A stretch of 64,000 nt of DNA from UBA668 sp040081465 (GTDB taxonomy: Bacteria; Actinomycetota; Acidimicrobiia; Acidimicrobiales; Ilumatobacteraceae), in NCBI GenBank assembly GCA_040081465.1, contig JBEBGL010000003.1:1-64000 (forward strand), given 5' to 3'. The notes below the pieces were generated by a model. That model had not been told where the DNA came from. It was given only the letters and a program-made list of their open reading frames with translations, and searched no databases. Positions 48,794-58,346 of the stretch are shown here, piece after piece. The position numbers and the translations under genes were made by a program. The first letter of the stretch is position 1. Each line of letters opens with the position of its first letter.

Positions 48794-49576
48794 ATGCTTG
48801 CCCGCGCGCTTATCCTCCACGCCCAAGGGTCCAATCGTGATCTCGACGCGGCTCACGCGTTCGAACTGGCCGGCGCGCAACCCGAGATCGTTCCGCTCAA
48901 CGAACTTCGTGCGGGCAACACTCGCTGGTCGGATTATCAACTGCTCTGCCTTCCCGGCGGGTTCGCGTATGCCGATGCGCTCGGTGCGGGGAAGTTGTTC
49001 GCACTCGACCTCAACGTCTACTTCGCGGATCAGGTCAAAGCGTTCGTGGAAGCGGGAAAGCCCGTGATCGCGATGTGTAACGGATTTCAGGCGCTGGTCA
49101 AGTCGGGCATTCTCCCGGACGGTCGCCGTAACGCTGGCGCCGCGTCCTCGACGCTCACCTTCAACGCCTCCGGACACTTCGAATGTCGATGGATCACGCT
49201 GAGACCGAAATCGCAAACCTGCGTGTGGACACGCGGTCTCACCGAGCAGATCTACTGTCCGGTGGCGCACGGCGAAGGCAACTACACCGTCATTGACGAG
49301 TCGCTTGTGGCCGACCTGCAAGCGCAAGATCAGATCGCGCTCGTCTATGCCAACCCCGATGGGTCGTCGGCTAGTGGTTCGTACCCGAACAACCCCAACG
49401 GCTCAATTGCCGACATCGCCGGAGTGTGTAATCCGGAGGGCAACGTGCTCGGTCTCATGCCGCATCCGGAAAATCACATCCTGCCGTACCAGCATCCGCG
49501 CTGGACGCGCGGCGAGAGTGGCCAACTAGGTCTGACACTTTTCGAAAATGGAGTGAAGTATGCAAACGCTGCCTGA
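48794..49576 (+). CDS. purQ: FGAM synthase glutaminase subunit PurQ
   Basis: A class I glutamine amidotransferase of 260 aa that supplies ammonia to PurL. The nucleophile Cys is in VIAMCNGFQALV and the catalytic His and Glu in GLMPHPENH; the oxyanion strand is CLPGGFAYADALGAG. Small-type PurQ is usually about 225 aa; the extra length is in the middle (SKSGILPDGRR to RPKSQTCVW). It starts 10 nt after purL and overlaps purC by 17 nt, so translation should be coupled. Confidence 0.93.
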   Translation: MLARALILHAQGSNRDLDAAHAFELAGAQPEIVPLNELRAGNTRWSDYQLLCLPGGFAYADALGAGKLFALDLNVYFADQVKAFVEAGKPVIAMCNGFQALVKSGILPDGRRNAGAASSTLTFNASGHFECRWITLRPKSQTCVWTRGLTEQIYCPVAHGEGNYTVIDESLVADLQAQDQIALVYANPDGSSASGSYPNNPNGSIADIAGVCNPEGNVLGLMPHPENHILPYQHPRWTRGESGQLGLTLFENGVKYANAA

Positions 49577-50555
49577 CAACATCCCCGATACGGCCACACT
49601 GCAAGAACTGCTGCCCAACGCGTTTCACGACTCGAACTTGAAGCTCGCGGGCAAGCAGTCGGGCAAGGTGCGCGACTGGTATCCGCTTGAGGGCGACCGA
49701 CGGTTAATCATCACCACCGATCGGTTGTCGGCGTTCGACCGCGTGCTGACAAGTGTGCCGTACAAGGGCCAAGTGCTGAATCAACTCGCGGCGTGGTGGT
49801 TCGATCAGACCGCCGATGTGATCGCCAATCACAAGGTTTCCATTCCAGATCCGAATGCACTCATTGGTGTCGACGCGCGACCGCTTCCGGTGGAAGTCAT
49901 CGTGCGCGGCTACATCACCGGCGTCACAGGTACGGCGCTCTGGTATCGATACTCGCTCGGCGAGCGCGACATCTACGGCTACACGTTTCCGGAAGGTTTG
50001 CAAAAGAACGATCGACTGCCCGAGCCGATCATCACACCGACAACCAAGGGTGGCCCGACCGGCCACGACGAACGCCTGACCTGTGCGGAAGTCGTAGAGA
50101 AGGGTCTGCTTCCCGCCGAACTGTGGGACGAAGTGCAAGTCGCCGCGTTGGCATTGTTCAAACGGGGTCAACAGGTTGCGGACAAGGCTGGCCTCATCTT
50201 GGTGGACACGAAGTACGAGTTTGGGCTCGACCCATCTGGGAAGTTGCTGCTGATCGATGAAGTGCACACTCCCGACTCATCGCGTTTTTGGAAGGCGGAC
50301 TCGTACGCCGAACTGTTTGCAGCTGGGAACGAGCCTGAGAACTTCGACAAAGAATTCGTGCGCCTCGCATACGCGGAACACGGTTACCGCGGCGATGGCG
50401 TTCCGCCGACGGTGCCAAACTCGTTGTGGGCAGCTGCGAGCCAGCGCTACATGACGATCTACGAAATGCTGACCGGCCAGTCGTTCATCCCTGGCGGCTA
50501 CCCCGTTGAACCACGCCTGATTGAGAACTTGCGCAGCGCCGGGATAGGCGCATGA
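49560..50555 (+). CDS. purC: Phosphoribosylaminoimidazole-succinocarboxamide synthase
   Basis: SAICAR synthetase joins aspartate to CAIR with ATP. At 331 aa it belongs to the longer class (about 300 aa, yeast Ade1-like) rather than the 240-aa E. coli type. Seen: GKQSGKVRDWYPLEGDRRLIITTDRLSAFDRVL, PLPVEVIVRGYITGVTGTALW, PIITPTTKGGPTGHDE, LILVDTKYEFGLD and IDEVHTPDSSRFW. GGAGTGAAG before ATG 49560 sits inside the end of purQ. It overlaps purE by 4 nt. Confidence 0.95.
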   Translation: MQTLPDNIPDTATLQELLPNAFHDSNLKLAGKQSGKVRDWYPLEGDRRLIITTDRLSAFDRVLTSVPYKGQVLNQLAAWWFDQTADVIANHKVSIPDPNALIGVDARPLPVEVIVRGYITGVTGTALWYRYSLGERDIYGYTFPEGLQKNDRLPEPIITPTTKGGPTGHDERLTCAEVVEKGLLPAELWDEVQVAALALFKRGQQVADKAGLILVDTKYEFGLDPSGKLLLIDEVHTPDSSRFWKADSYAELFAAGNEPENFDKEFVRLAYAEHGYRGDGVPPTVPNSLWAAASQRYMTIYEMLTGQSFIPGGYPVEPRLIENLRSAGIGA

Positions 50556-51028
50556 GCGGCCTCGTTGTGATCCTCATGGGCTCGAAGGCCGACGAAGCGC
50601 ATTGCCAAAAGATCGCAGAGGCGGCGCGTGGCTTCGGCCTTGAAGTCGCGATTCGCATTGGCTCTGCGCATAAGACAGCGGATCACGTCTCGAAGCTGTT
50701 GCGTGAATACGAAGCCGACCCGCGCCCGAAGGTGTACATCACCGTCGCTGGTCGCAGCAACGCACTCTCGGGTTTCACAGACGGTGCCGTGAGTGCGCCG
50801 GTCATCGCGTGTCCACCGCCGAGCGACTCGTTTGGTGGCGCCGACGTTTTCTCGTCACTGCGAATGCCCTCGGGAATTGCGCCGGCTGTTGTTCTCGAGC
50901 CGGCCAACGCTGCCCTCCTAGCCGCCAAGATTCTTAGTCTGAGCGAGGCTGACGTGAAATCAGAAGTAGTTGCGTTCCAGAAACGCCAAGCGGACAAGAT
51001 CATCGCTGACGACGCGAGCCAGCAATGA
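50552..51028 (+). CDS. purE: AIR carboxylase, class II PurE
   Basis: A 158-aa PurE-fold enzyme. Class I PurE is a mutase using N5-CAIR from PurK and carries a GAGGAAHLPG-type loop. Here that loop reads VAGRSNALSGFTDG, followed by SAPVIACPPP and DVFSSLRMPSGIAPAVVLEP, the pattern of animal and Treponema class II AIR carboxylases that take CO2 directly. SAHKT (38-42) keeps the active-site His. This agrees with the lack of purK next to it. It overlaps purC and purF by 4 nt each. Confidence 0.9.
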   Translation: MSGLVVILMGSKADEAHCQKIAEAARGFGLEVAIRIGSAHKTADHVSKLLREYEADPRPKVYITVAGRSNALSGFTDGAVSAPVIACPPPSDSFGGADVFSSLRMPSGIAPAVVLEPANAALLAAKILSLSEADVKSEVVAFQKRQADKIIADDASQQ

Positions 51029-52482
51029 CGCTCGACGACGCCAGCTTCGACGACGCGACCTTCGACGCCGACTCGCTAGATGATCACCCGCGTGACGAGT
51101 GCGGCATCGTCGGTATCTACGCACCCAATGAAGACGTTGCACGAATGGCATTTTTCGGGCTCTTCGCTCTGCAGCACCGCGGGCAAGAAGCTGCGGGCAT
51201 CGCCGTCTCCGACGGAATCTCGGCTCGCATTCACAAAGACGTCGGCTTGGTGGCGCAGGTATTCAACGCCGAGAACCTTGCGCCATTGCAAGGTCACTAT
51301 GCGATCGGACACACGCGCTACTCGACCACCGGTTCGTCGTCGATGCGCAATGTTCAACCGTTCCTCATCGAAACGCAATATGGGCCGTTGGGCGTTGCCC
51401 ACAACGGCAACATCGTCAACGCTCCCGAACTTCGTAACGAGCTGCTGCGCCGCGGCGTCGGGCTGTCGTCATCGTCGGACAGCGAAGTCATCACCATGAT
51501 GCTCGCTGCTGCGGAAGGCGACACTTGGGAGGAGAGAATTCGGAACACGATGCCGCGGTGGCGCGGTGCGTTCTGCCTCTCGATCCTCACGCGCGACGGT
51601 GTGTTTATGGTTCGCGATCCGTGGGGCTTTCGGCCGCTTAGCGTTGGGCGGTTGCCTACCGGCGGATACGCCGCAGCTTCCGAATCCGGCGCGTTGCGCA
51701 CGCTCGGCTGCGAAGTCATCTGCGAGGTCAGCCCTGGCGAGGTCGTCACGCTCAGCAAGGCTGCGCTGCGAGTTAGCCAAGCCGTTCCACCACAAGAGCA
51801 ACTGGCGCGCTGCACCTTTGAACAGATCTACTTCTCACGTCCAGACAGTTTCTGGGACGGCCTCAGCGTGCACGAAATCCGCCAGCATCTCGGTGTGGAA
51901 CTCGCACGCGAAGCGCCCATCGCCGCCGATGTCGTTGTGCCAGTGCCCGACTCATCCACTCCAGCCGCAATCGGGTACGCACGGGAATCCGGCATTCCGT
52001 ACAACGACGGGTTCATCAAGAATCGCTACATCGGTCGCACGTTCATTCAACCGACCGACTCGTTACGCAAGCAGGGCGTTGCCCTCAAGTTCAACGTGCT
52101 GGAAGAGAACTTGCGCGACCAGCGAGTGATCGTGATCGACGACAGCATCGTGCGCGGCAATACTTCAGGCCCACTCGTCAAGCTGTTGCGAGATGCTGGC
52201 GCTCGCGAAGTGCATGTGCGCATCACTTGCCCGCCGATCGCCCATCCCTGTTTCATGGGCGTCGATATGGGGACGTACGACGAACTGATTGCACATCGCA
52301 TGACCGTCGACGAGATTTGCGAACACATCGGTGCCGACTCGCTGCACTTCCTTTCGCTCGACGGCATGATGCGCGCCATCGGCAAACGAGAGGGCTACTG
52401 CCAGGCCTGCTTCAATGGCATCTATCCACTCGAGTTGGACGCCGATCGGACCAAGACCGGATTCGAGCGAGCGCTTGCGTAA
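51025..52482 (+). CDS. purF: Amidophosphoribosyltransferase
   Basis: Commits PRPP to purines, making phosphoribosylamine with glutamine. The 485-aa protein is of the Bacillus type: a 25-residue propeptide before the N-terminal nucleophile Cys26 (DECGIVGIY), the Ntn glutaminase domain (GHTRYSTTGSSS, GVAHNGNIVN), the PRPP loop VIVIDDSIVRGNT (368-380), and four Cys at 263, 409, 459 and 462 (ARCTFEQ, HPCFMG, YCQAC) matching the [4Fe-4S] ligands. The Fe-S cluster and propeptide imply oxygen sensitivity and self-processing. It overlaps purE by 4 nt. Confidence 0.96.
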   Translation: MTLDDASFDDATFDADSLDDHPRDECGIVGIYAPNEDVARMAFFGLFALQHRGQEAAGIAVSDGISARIHKDVGLVAQVFNAENLAPLQGHYAIGHTRYSTTGSSSMRNVQPFLIETQYGPLGVAHNGNIVNAPELRNELLRRGVGLSSSSDSEVITMMLAAAEGDTWEERIRNTMPRWRGAFCLSILTRDGVFMVRDPWGFRPLSVGRLPTGGYAAASESGALRTLGCEVICEVSPGEVVTLSKAALRVSQAVPPQEQLARCTFEQIYFSRPDSFWDGLSVHEIRQHLGVELAREAPIAADVVVPVPDSSTPAAIGYARESGIPYNDGFIKNRYIGRTFIQPTDSLRKQGVALKFNVLEENLRDQRVIVIDDSIVRGNTSGPLVKLLRDAGAREVHVRITCPPIAHPCFMGVDMGTYDELIAHRMTVDEICEHIGADSLHFLSLDGMMRAIGKREGYCQACFNGIYPLELDADRTKTGFERALA

Positions 52483-52488
52483 GGCACA

Positions 52489-53754
52489 ATGCGCGTTCTA
52501 ATCGTCGGTGCTGGCGGGCGAGAGCACGCCCTGGCCTGGAAGGTTGCGCAATCTCCACGCCTCACCCAACTGTTCGTCGCGCCGGGCAACGCAGGCACCG
52601 CTGCATACAACGTCGGCGTCGCGGCTGACGACACGGCGCGACTTGTTGCATTTGCGCAAGAGCAAGCGATCGACATGGTCATCGTCGGTCCGGAAGTGCC
52701 GCTCGCTGCTGGGCTCGCCGATGTATTGCGCGCCGCGGGTGTCAAAGTCTTCGGTCCCTCGCAGGCTGCCGCCGAAATCGAATCCAGCAAAGCGTTCTCG
52801 AAGGCCTTCATGGTTCGTCAGCAGATTCCAACGGCGCGATTCGCCGTCTTCACCGACTACGACGCGGCGCGTGCTCATGTTGCGGCGATCGACTACCCAG
52901 TCGTCATCAAGGCGTCAGGCCTCGCCGCCGGCAAAGGTGTCCTCATTCCCAGCACCGCTGACGAAACAGCGGATGCGCTGAGGGCGATCATGCTCGATCG
53001 CGACTTCGGCGCTGCCGGCGACGAAGTCATCATCGAGGAGCGACTCTCGGGTGAAGAAGTTTCGCTGCTCTGTTTCTCTGATGGTTCGACAGTGAGGGCG
53101 ATGCCGCCAGCGCAGGACCACAAGCGATTGCTGGATGGCGACCTTGGGCCAAACACCGGCGGCATGGGCGCATATGCGCCGGCGCCGATTTGCCCGCCTG
53201 AGCTGGCGGATGAGTTCTCGCGAACTGTGTTGCAGACCGCGATTGATGGCCTGCGCGCTGAAGGCAGACCGTTCGTAGGCGTTCTCTATGCCGGCCTAAT
53301 GCTCACGCCAGACGGGCCGCGCGTTCTCGAGTTCAACTGTCGCTTCGGGGATCCGGAAACGCAGGTGTTGCTTCCACTGCTCGAGTCCGACTTGCTCACA
53401 GTCGTGGAAGCGTGTGTCGATGGACGATTGGCGAATACCCAAGTGAAGTGGAACGCGAACGCAGCTGCGTGCGTAACCATCGCATCGGAGGGCTACCCGG
53501 GCGATTATCCGAGCGGGCGAGTGATCAGTGGCCTCGACGGCTCGTTCGAGCGCGCTGTCGTCTTCCATGCAGGCACGAAAGTTGCCGACGGCGAAACGGT
53601 GACTGCGGGCGGTCGCGTGCTTGCTGTCACCGGGTGGGGCGAGACAATTGCGCATTCGCTCGACAACGCTTACTCAGCCGTCGATGGCGTGCAGTTCGAG
53701 GGGATGCAGTTTCGCAAGGACATTGGTTGGAGGGCCATGGAGAATCATGGATAG
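52489..53754 (+). CDS. purD: Phosphoribosylamine-glycine ligase
   Basis: GAR synthetase, 421 aa, an ATP-grasp enzyme joining glycine to phosphoribosylamine. Motifs: MRVLIVGAGGREHALAWK at the N-terminus, VIKASGLAAGKGVLIP in the ATP-grasp fold, EERLSGEEVSLLCFSDG, AQDHKRLLDGDLGPNTGGMGAYAP, and GVLYAGLMLTPDGPRVLEFNCRFGDPETQ with the metal ligands. It starts 6 nt after purF and overlaps purM by 8 nt. Confidence 0.96.
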   Translation: MRVLIVGAGGREHALAWKVAQSPRLTQLFVAPGNAGTAAYNVGVAADDTARLVAFAQEQAIDMVIVGPEVPLAAGLADVLRAAGVKVFGPSQAAAEIESSKAFSKAFMVRQQIPTARFAVFTDYDAARAHVAAIDYPVVIKASGLAAGKGVLIPSTADETADALRAIMLDRDFGAAGDEVIIEERLSGEEVSLLCFSDGSTVRAMPPAQDHKRLLDGDLGPNTGGMGAYAPAPICPPELADEFSRTVLQTAIDGLRAEGRPFVGVLYAGLMLTPDGPRVLEFNCRFGDPETQVLLPLLESDLLTVVEACVDGRLANTQVKWNANAAACVTIASEGYPGDYPSGRVISGLDGSFERAVVFHAGTKVADGETVTAGGRVLAVTGWGETIAHSLDNAYSAVDGVQFEGMQFRKDIGWRAMENHG

Positions 53755-54766
53755 GCCCGAAGGAAGTTCGTACGCCGCGGCTGGCGTCTCAATTGACGCC
53801 GGGAACCGCGCCGTCGACCTGATGCGCGAGTCGGTGCGCTCGACGTACGGTCCGCAGGTTCTCGCGGGCATCGGTGCGTTCGGCGGCCTCTTCTCCGCCG
53901 CTGCGCTGAAGGAAATGAACGACCCTGTGCTCGTCGCGTCGACCGATGGCGTCGGCACCAAGGTAAAGCTTGCTGCGCAGGTCGGGCGTTACGACTCGAT
54001 CGGTTATGACATCGTCAACCACTGCATCAACGACATTCTCGTGCAGGCGGCGCGCCCGCTGTTCTTTCTCGACTACGTCGCCAGCTCGAAGATCGATCCC
54101 GAAATGGTTGCGTCTGTAGTCAACGGCATTGCCGCCGCCTGCCGCGCAGCCGGGTGCGCGTTGCTTGGTGGCGAGACCGCCGAGATGCCGGGTGTCTATC
54201 AGCCGAACGAATTCGATGTCGCAGGAACGATCATTGGTGTCGTAGAGCGCGCCGACGTTCTACCGCGCGCTGATCTACAGGCAGGCGACGTTCTCATCGG
54301 GCTGGGCTCTTCTGGGCCGCATACGAACGGATACTCGCTGATTCGGAAAGTGTTCGAAGGTGTCCCACTCGACGCCGAGGTTCCAGAACTCGGTCGGTCG
54401 CTCGTCGACGCACTACTTGTCCCGCATCGTTCCTACTTGCAACCTCTCGCGTCGAGCCTGCGCAACATCAAGGCGCTTGCACACATCACAGGTGGCGGAT
54501 TCATCGAGAACATTCCACGTGTCCTGCCCGATGATCTCGGTGCCGTGATCAAACTTGACAGTTGGCCGATGCCGCCGCTGTTCAGCCTGATCCAACAGCG
54601 GGGCCAGATCGACCCGGAAGAGATGTACCGCGTCTTCAACATGGGTATCGGGATGATCATCATCGCCGACAAGTCGAAAGCGGCTGCGATACAGGCGAGC
54701 ATTCCCGAGGACACGTTTGTGATCGGTGAACTCGTCGCCGGCGCCAAGAAGGTCACGCTGCAGTGA
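53747..54766 (+). CDS. purM: Phosphoribosylformylglycinamidine cyclo-ligase
   Basis: AIR synthetase, 339 aa, closes the imidazole ring of FGAM. Seen: YAAAGVSIDAGNRAVDLMRESVRSTY, VLVASTDGVGTKVKLA, YDIVNHCINDILVQAARPLFFLDYVASSKID, ALLGGETAEMPGVYQPNEFDVAGTIIG, GLGSSGPHTNGYSLIRKV, AHITGGGFIENIPRVLP and MGIGMIII. The start is ATG 53747, within the last codons of purD (ATGGATAG); the longer frame from 53621 would be antisense-like to purD's frame and is rejected. It overlaps purN by 4 nt. Confidence 0.96.
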   Translation: MDRPEGSSYAAAGVSIDAGNRAVDLMRESVRSTYGPQVLAGIGAFGGLFSAAALKEMNDPVLVASTDGVGTKVKLAAQVGRYDSIGYDIVNHCINDILVQAARPLFFLDYVASSKIDPEMVASVVNGIAAACRAAGCALLGGETAEMPGVYQPNEFDVAGTIIGVVERADVLPRADLQAGDVLIGLGSSGPHTNGYSLIRKVFEGVPLDAEVPELGRSLVDALLVPHRSYLQPLASSLRNIKALAHITGGGFIENIPRVLPDDLGAVIKLDSWPMPPLFSLIQQRGQIDPEEMYRVFNMGIGMIIIADKSKAAAIQASIPEDTFVIGELVAGAKKVTLQ

Positions 54767-55341
54767 CCCGTCTCGTCGTTCTAGTTTCCGGTAACGGCTC
54801 GAACTTGCAAGCGATTCTCGATGGTTGTTCGTCTGGCGAGCTCGGTGCCCAAGTCGTCGCTGTCATCTCTGACCAACCCGATGCGTACGGACTCGAGCGT
54901 GCGGCCCGTGCCGACGTCCCTGCTATCGCACGTCCGAAACTGAAGGCGCAGGATCGCGCGGCCTACGACACGGAACTCGCTTCGCTCATCGCCTCGTTCG
55001 ATCCCGATTGGGTCGTGCTAGCAGGTTGGATGCGATTGCTCTCGTCGAATCTCCTAGACCGCTTTCCCAATCGAGTCATCAATCTGCACCCTGCGTTACC
55101 CGGAACGTTCCCCGGAACTCACGCCATCGAGCGCGCGTTTCAGGCGCATCGGCGGGGCGAGATCGAACACACAGGAGTGATGGTGCATCTGGTGCCGGAT
55201 GAAGGTGTCGACTCAGGTCCGGTACTGGCTGAGGAGATTGTCGGCATCGAACCGAACGACACGCTCGAAACGTTGGAAGCCAAAGTGCATTCTGTCGAAC
55301 ACCGCCTCTTGGTAAAGACTCTCCACTCACTCTGCGTTTGA
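54763..55341 (+). CDS. purN: Phosphoribosylglycinamide formyltransferase
   Basis: GAR transformylase, 192 aa, uses 10-formyltetrahydrofolate. The GTG start overlaps the purM stop as GTGA. Seen: VLVSGNGSNLQAILDG (phosphate loop), VVLAGWMRLLS, the catalytic INLHPALPG (Asn107, His109) and HTGVMVHLVPDEGVDSGPVL (catalytic Asp146 expected). The linkage with folate genes is functional only; folK is 50 kb away. Confidence 0.95.
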   Translation: MTRLVVLVSGNGSNLQAILDGCSSGELGAQVVAVISDQPDAYGLERAARADVPAIARPKLKAQDRAAYDTELASLIASFDPDWVVLAGWMRLLSSNLLDRFPNRVINLHPALPGTFPGTHAIERAFQAHRRGEIEHTGVMVHLVPDEGVDSGPVLAEEIVGIEPNDTLETLEAKVHSVEHRLLVKTLHSLCV

Positions 55342-55350
55342 AAGAACACC

Positions 55351-56859
55351 ATGCCGATCGCACTCTTTTCAGTTCACGACAAGACCGGCCTCGTCGACTT
55401 CGCTCGCGGCTTACACAACCTCGGTTGGTCGCTGATCGCATCCGGCGGAACAGCAAGCCTGTTGCGCGAGAACAAACTTCCCGTTACTGAAGTGGCCGAC
55501 TACACGGGTTCGCCCGAAATTCTGGGCGGACGAGTCAAAACGCTTCACCCGGCGATCCATGGCGGATTGCTGGCGCGTAGCACGGAAGCTGATCGCGCCG
55601 ACCTTGATCGCGTCAACGCTGACTACATCGATCTCGTAGCGGTCAACCTCTATCCGTTCGAGGAAACGATCGCGACGCCGAACGTCACCCTGGCCGACGC
55701 GATCGAGAACATCGACATCGGCGGTGTGACCCTGATTCGTGCCTCGGCCAAGAACAACGAACGAGTCACACTCGTGTGCGATCCAGCCGATTACGCGAGC
55801 GTCCTTGCCGAAGCCGGCAACGGTGGCATAACACCCGAGACTCGTAGCCGACTAGCGGTAAAGGGCTTCGCAGCAACAGCGCACTACGACTCGGCGATCG
55901 CGACTTACCTAGGTGGAAGCACGCCCGACGCGATTCAGCTGACTGCCTATCCCGTTCAATCGCTGCGTTACGGCGAGAACCCGCATCAGTCGGCGACGCT
56001 CTACTCGTTTGAAGCAGGTGCCGGACCATTGGGCGGCGAGGTGTTGCAAGGCAAGGAGCTCTCGTACAACAATCTGCTCGACCTCGACGCGGCGTGGAAG
56101 GTGGCGGCGAGTTTCGAACGACCGACCATCTGCATCGTCAAACATTTGTCACCCTGCGGCGTCGCGTCTGCCGATCAACTCGCTGACGCTTATCACGCAG
56201 CATTCGAGTGCGACAAGATCTCGGCCTTCGGGGGTGTCATCGCCAGCAACCGGCCGTTCGACGGAGCAACCGCGGAGGCGCTCGGCGACCTGTTCGCAGA
56301 GTGCATCGCCGCGCCGGGCTTTACAGCTGATGCGCGAACTGTGCTGGCCAAGAAGAAGAACTGCCGACTGGTTGAAATGCCCAACATGGCGATCGAGCCG
56401 CGCTACGAACTGCGCTCGATCACGCGCGGCTTGTTGAAGCAGGACGTCGATCTCGGCGATCCTGTTGCGGCTGACGCGTGGCGCGTCGTCAGTAAGCGGC
56501 AACCGACTGATGCCGAGTGGACATCGTTGCGCTTTGCTTGGAAGGCGTGCCAGCACGTCAAATCGAACTCCATCGTCTTTGTTCAGGGTGAGTCGACCGT
56601 TGGGATTGGTGGCGGGCAACCGAACCGCGTCGACTGCGTGCGTATCGCGGCGGAGCGGGCGGGGGATAAGTCGCGTGGAGCCGTGATGGCGTCTGATGCC
56701 TTCTTCCCGTTCCCCGACTCGGTCGAGATTGGCGCGCAAGCCGGCATCACGGCCATAGTCCAACCCGGTGGCTCTTTACGCGACAACGAAGCGATTGCCA
56801 CCGCCGATGCGGCCAATATCGCGATGGTTGTGACAGGGGTACGACATTTTCGACACTAG
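55351..56859 (+). CDS. purH: Bifunctional AICAR transformylase / IMP cyclohydrolase
   Basis: PurH, 502 aa, does the last two steps to IMP. The N-terminal IMP cyclohydrolase domain has SVHDKTGLVDFARGLHNLGWSLIASGGTA, VKTLHPAIHGGLLAR, and NIDIGGVTLIRASAKNNERVT. The C-terminal transformylase domain has LRYGENPHQSATLY, GKELSYNNLLDLDAAW, CIVKHLSPCG (catalytic Lys-His), SNSIVFVQG and ASDAFFPFPDSVE. It follows purN by 9 nt. Confidence 0.96.
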   Translation: MPIALFSVHDKTGLVDFARGLHNLGWSLIASGGTASLLRENKLPVTEVADYTGSPEILGGRVKTLHPAIHGGLLARSTEADRADLDRVNADYIDLVAVNLYPFEETIATPNVTLADAIENIDIGGVTLIRASAKNNERVTLVCDPADYASVLAEAGNGGITPETRSRLAVKGFAATAHYDSAIATYLGGSTPDAIQLTAYPVQSLRYGENPHQSATLYSFEAGAGPLGGEVLQGKELSYNNLLDLDAAWKVAASFERPTICIVKHLSPCGVASADQLADAYHAAFECDKISAFGGVIASNRPFDGATAEALGDLFAECIAAPGFTADARTVLAKKKNCRLVEMPNMAIEPRYELRSITRGLLKQDVDLGDPVAADAWRVVSKRQPTDAEWTSLRFAWKACQHVKSNSIVFVQGESTVGIGGGQPNRVDCVRIAAERAGDKSRGAVMASDAFFPFPDSVEIGAQAGITAIVQPGGSLRDNEAIATADAANIAMVVTGVRHFRH

Positions 56860-56870
56860 ATGGAGCACTG

Positions 56871-58346
56871 ATGAATAAGGAACTGTTCAACAAGTTCGAA
56901 TCCCTCACCTTCGACGATGTGCTCATCGTTCCGGGTTACACCGAGGTGCTACCCGATCAGACGGATGTGCGCGCTCGGTTGACACGCGACATCGTCCTGC
57001 CCATCCCGCTGATGTCGGCGGCGATGGATACCGTCACCGAGTCGCGACTCGCGATTGGCCTCGCGCGCGAAGGCGGCTTGGGAATCATTCATCGCAACAT
57101 GACTACTGAGGCGCAAGCAGCCGAGGTCGAGAAGGTCAAGCGGTCGGAGTCGGGAATGATCGTCGATCCCGTGACGCTGCCGCCGACGGCATCGTTGCGC
57201 GAAGCCGAAGACCTAATGGCCAGATTCCGATTCAGCGGCGTGCCGATTACTGAAAGTGGCGGAACGCTGGTCGGCATTCTTACCAACCGCGACACGCGCT
57301 TCGTCGAGCAGGCGGACTTCAATCGGCCGATCAGCGAGTTCATGACCAAGGAAGGTTTGGTGACCGCACCTGTCGGCACGACCCTCGATCAGGCGAAAGC
57401 CATCTTGCAGAAGCACCGCATCGAGAAGTTGCCTTTGGTTGATGACCAAGGGCGGCTTAAGGGGCTCATCACAGTCAAGGACATCCAGAAGAAGTTGGAT
57501 TACCCAAACGCGGCGAAGGATGCGAGTGGTCGGCTGTTGGTCGGTGCAGCCGTCGGCGTCGGCCCCGACGTCGAGGCGCGCGCTCAACGCCTAATCGAAG
57601 AGGGCGTCGATCTCATTTGCATAGATACCGCGCACGGTCACTCGGCAGGAGTTGTTCGTGCAGTGCAAAGTATCCGCAGTGCTTGGCCGCAGATTCCGAT
57701 CGCGGCGGGGAATGTGGTCACGGCCGAAGGTACGCAGATGTTGATCGACGCAGGCGCCGATGTGATCAAAGTCGGTGTCGGTGCCGGGTCGATCTGCACG
57801 ACGCGCGTGATTTCAGGTGCGGGGATGCCGCAGGTCTCGGCAATCTTCGAGTGTGCGCAAGTCGCGCGTCGCAAGGGTGTGCCAGTGATCGCCGATGGGG
57901 GCATCAAGTACAGCGGCGACATCGTGAAGGCGATTGTTGCTGGCGCCGACGTCGTCATGTTGGGCGGCCTGATGGCCGGGCTCGATGAAGCACCGGGCGA
58001 CATCGAGCTATACGAAGGTCGCCGCTTCAAGCAGTACCGCGGCATGGGCAGCCTTGGCGCGATGCAGGGACTGGGTAAAGATCGCTACGCCAGCGGGCAA
58101 GGTGGCGGCGGCAAGTTGGTGCCGGAAGGCATCGAGGGGCGCGTGCCGTACAAAGGCAAGATGAGCGACTTCGTGTATCAACTCGTCGGCGGATTGCGCA
58201 GCGGGATGGGCTACGCGGGCGCGGCGTCGCTAGACGAGTTGCGAACTAAGACTCGCCTCACGCGCATCACGAGTGCTGGTCTCATCGAAAGCCACCCGCA
58301 CGACGTGACCATCACGCGCGAGTCACCGAACTATCAGCGCGGCTAG
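56871..58346 (+). CDS. guaB: IMP dehydrogenase
   Basis: Oxidises IMP to XMP, the first step to GMP. The 491-aa protein has the barrel start FDDVLIVPGYTEVLP, MSAAMDTVTESRLAIGLAREGGLGIIHRNM, a CBS pair at about 100-215, and the catalytic loop VGAGSICTTRVISGAGMP with Cys309. The mobile flap and C-terminal YRGMGSLGAM, YKGKMSDFVYQLVGGLRSGMGYAGA are normal. It is 11 nt after purH, so it belongs to the purine operon and directs IMP toward guanine nucleotides. Its stop codon lies in the first unit of a tandem repeat. Confidence 0.96.
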   Translation: MNKELFNKFESLTFDDVLIVPGYTEVLPDQTDVRARLTRDIVLPIPLMSAAMDTVTESRLAIGLAREGGLGIIHRNMTTEAQAAEVEKVKRSESGMIVDPVTLPPTASLREAEDLMARFRFSGVPITESGGTLVGILTNRDTRFVEQADFNRPISEFMTKEGLVTAPVGTTLDQAKAILQKHRIEKLPLVDDQGRLKGLITVKDIQKKLDYPNAAKDASGRLLVGAAVGVGPDVEARAQRLIEEGVDLICIDTAHGHSAGVVRAVQSIRSAWPQIPIAAGNVVTAEGTQMLIDAGADVIKVGVGAGSICTTRVISGAGMPQVSAIFECAQVARRKGVPVIADGGIKYSGDIVKAIVAGADVVMLGGLMAGLDEAPGDIELYEGRRFKQYRGMGSLGAMQGLGKDRYASGQGGGGKLVPEGIEGRVPYKGKMSDFVYQLVGGLRSGMGYAGAASLDELRTKTRLTRITSAGLIESHPHDVTITRESPNYQRG

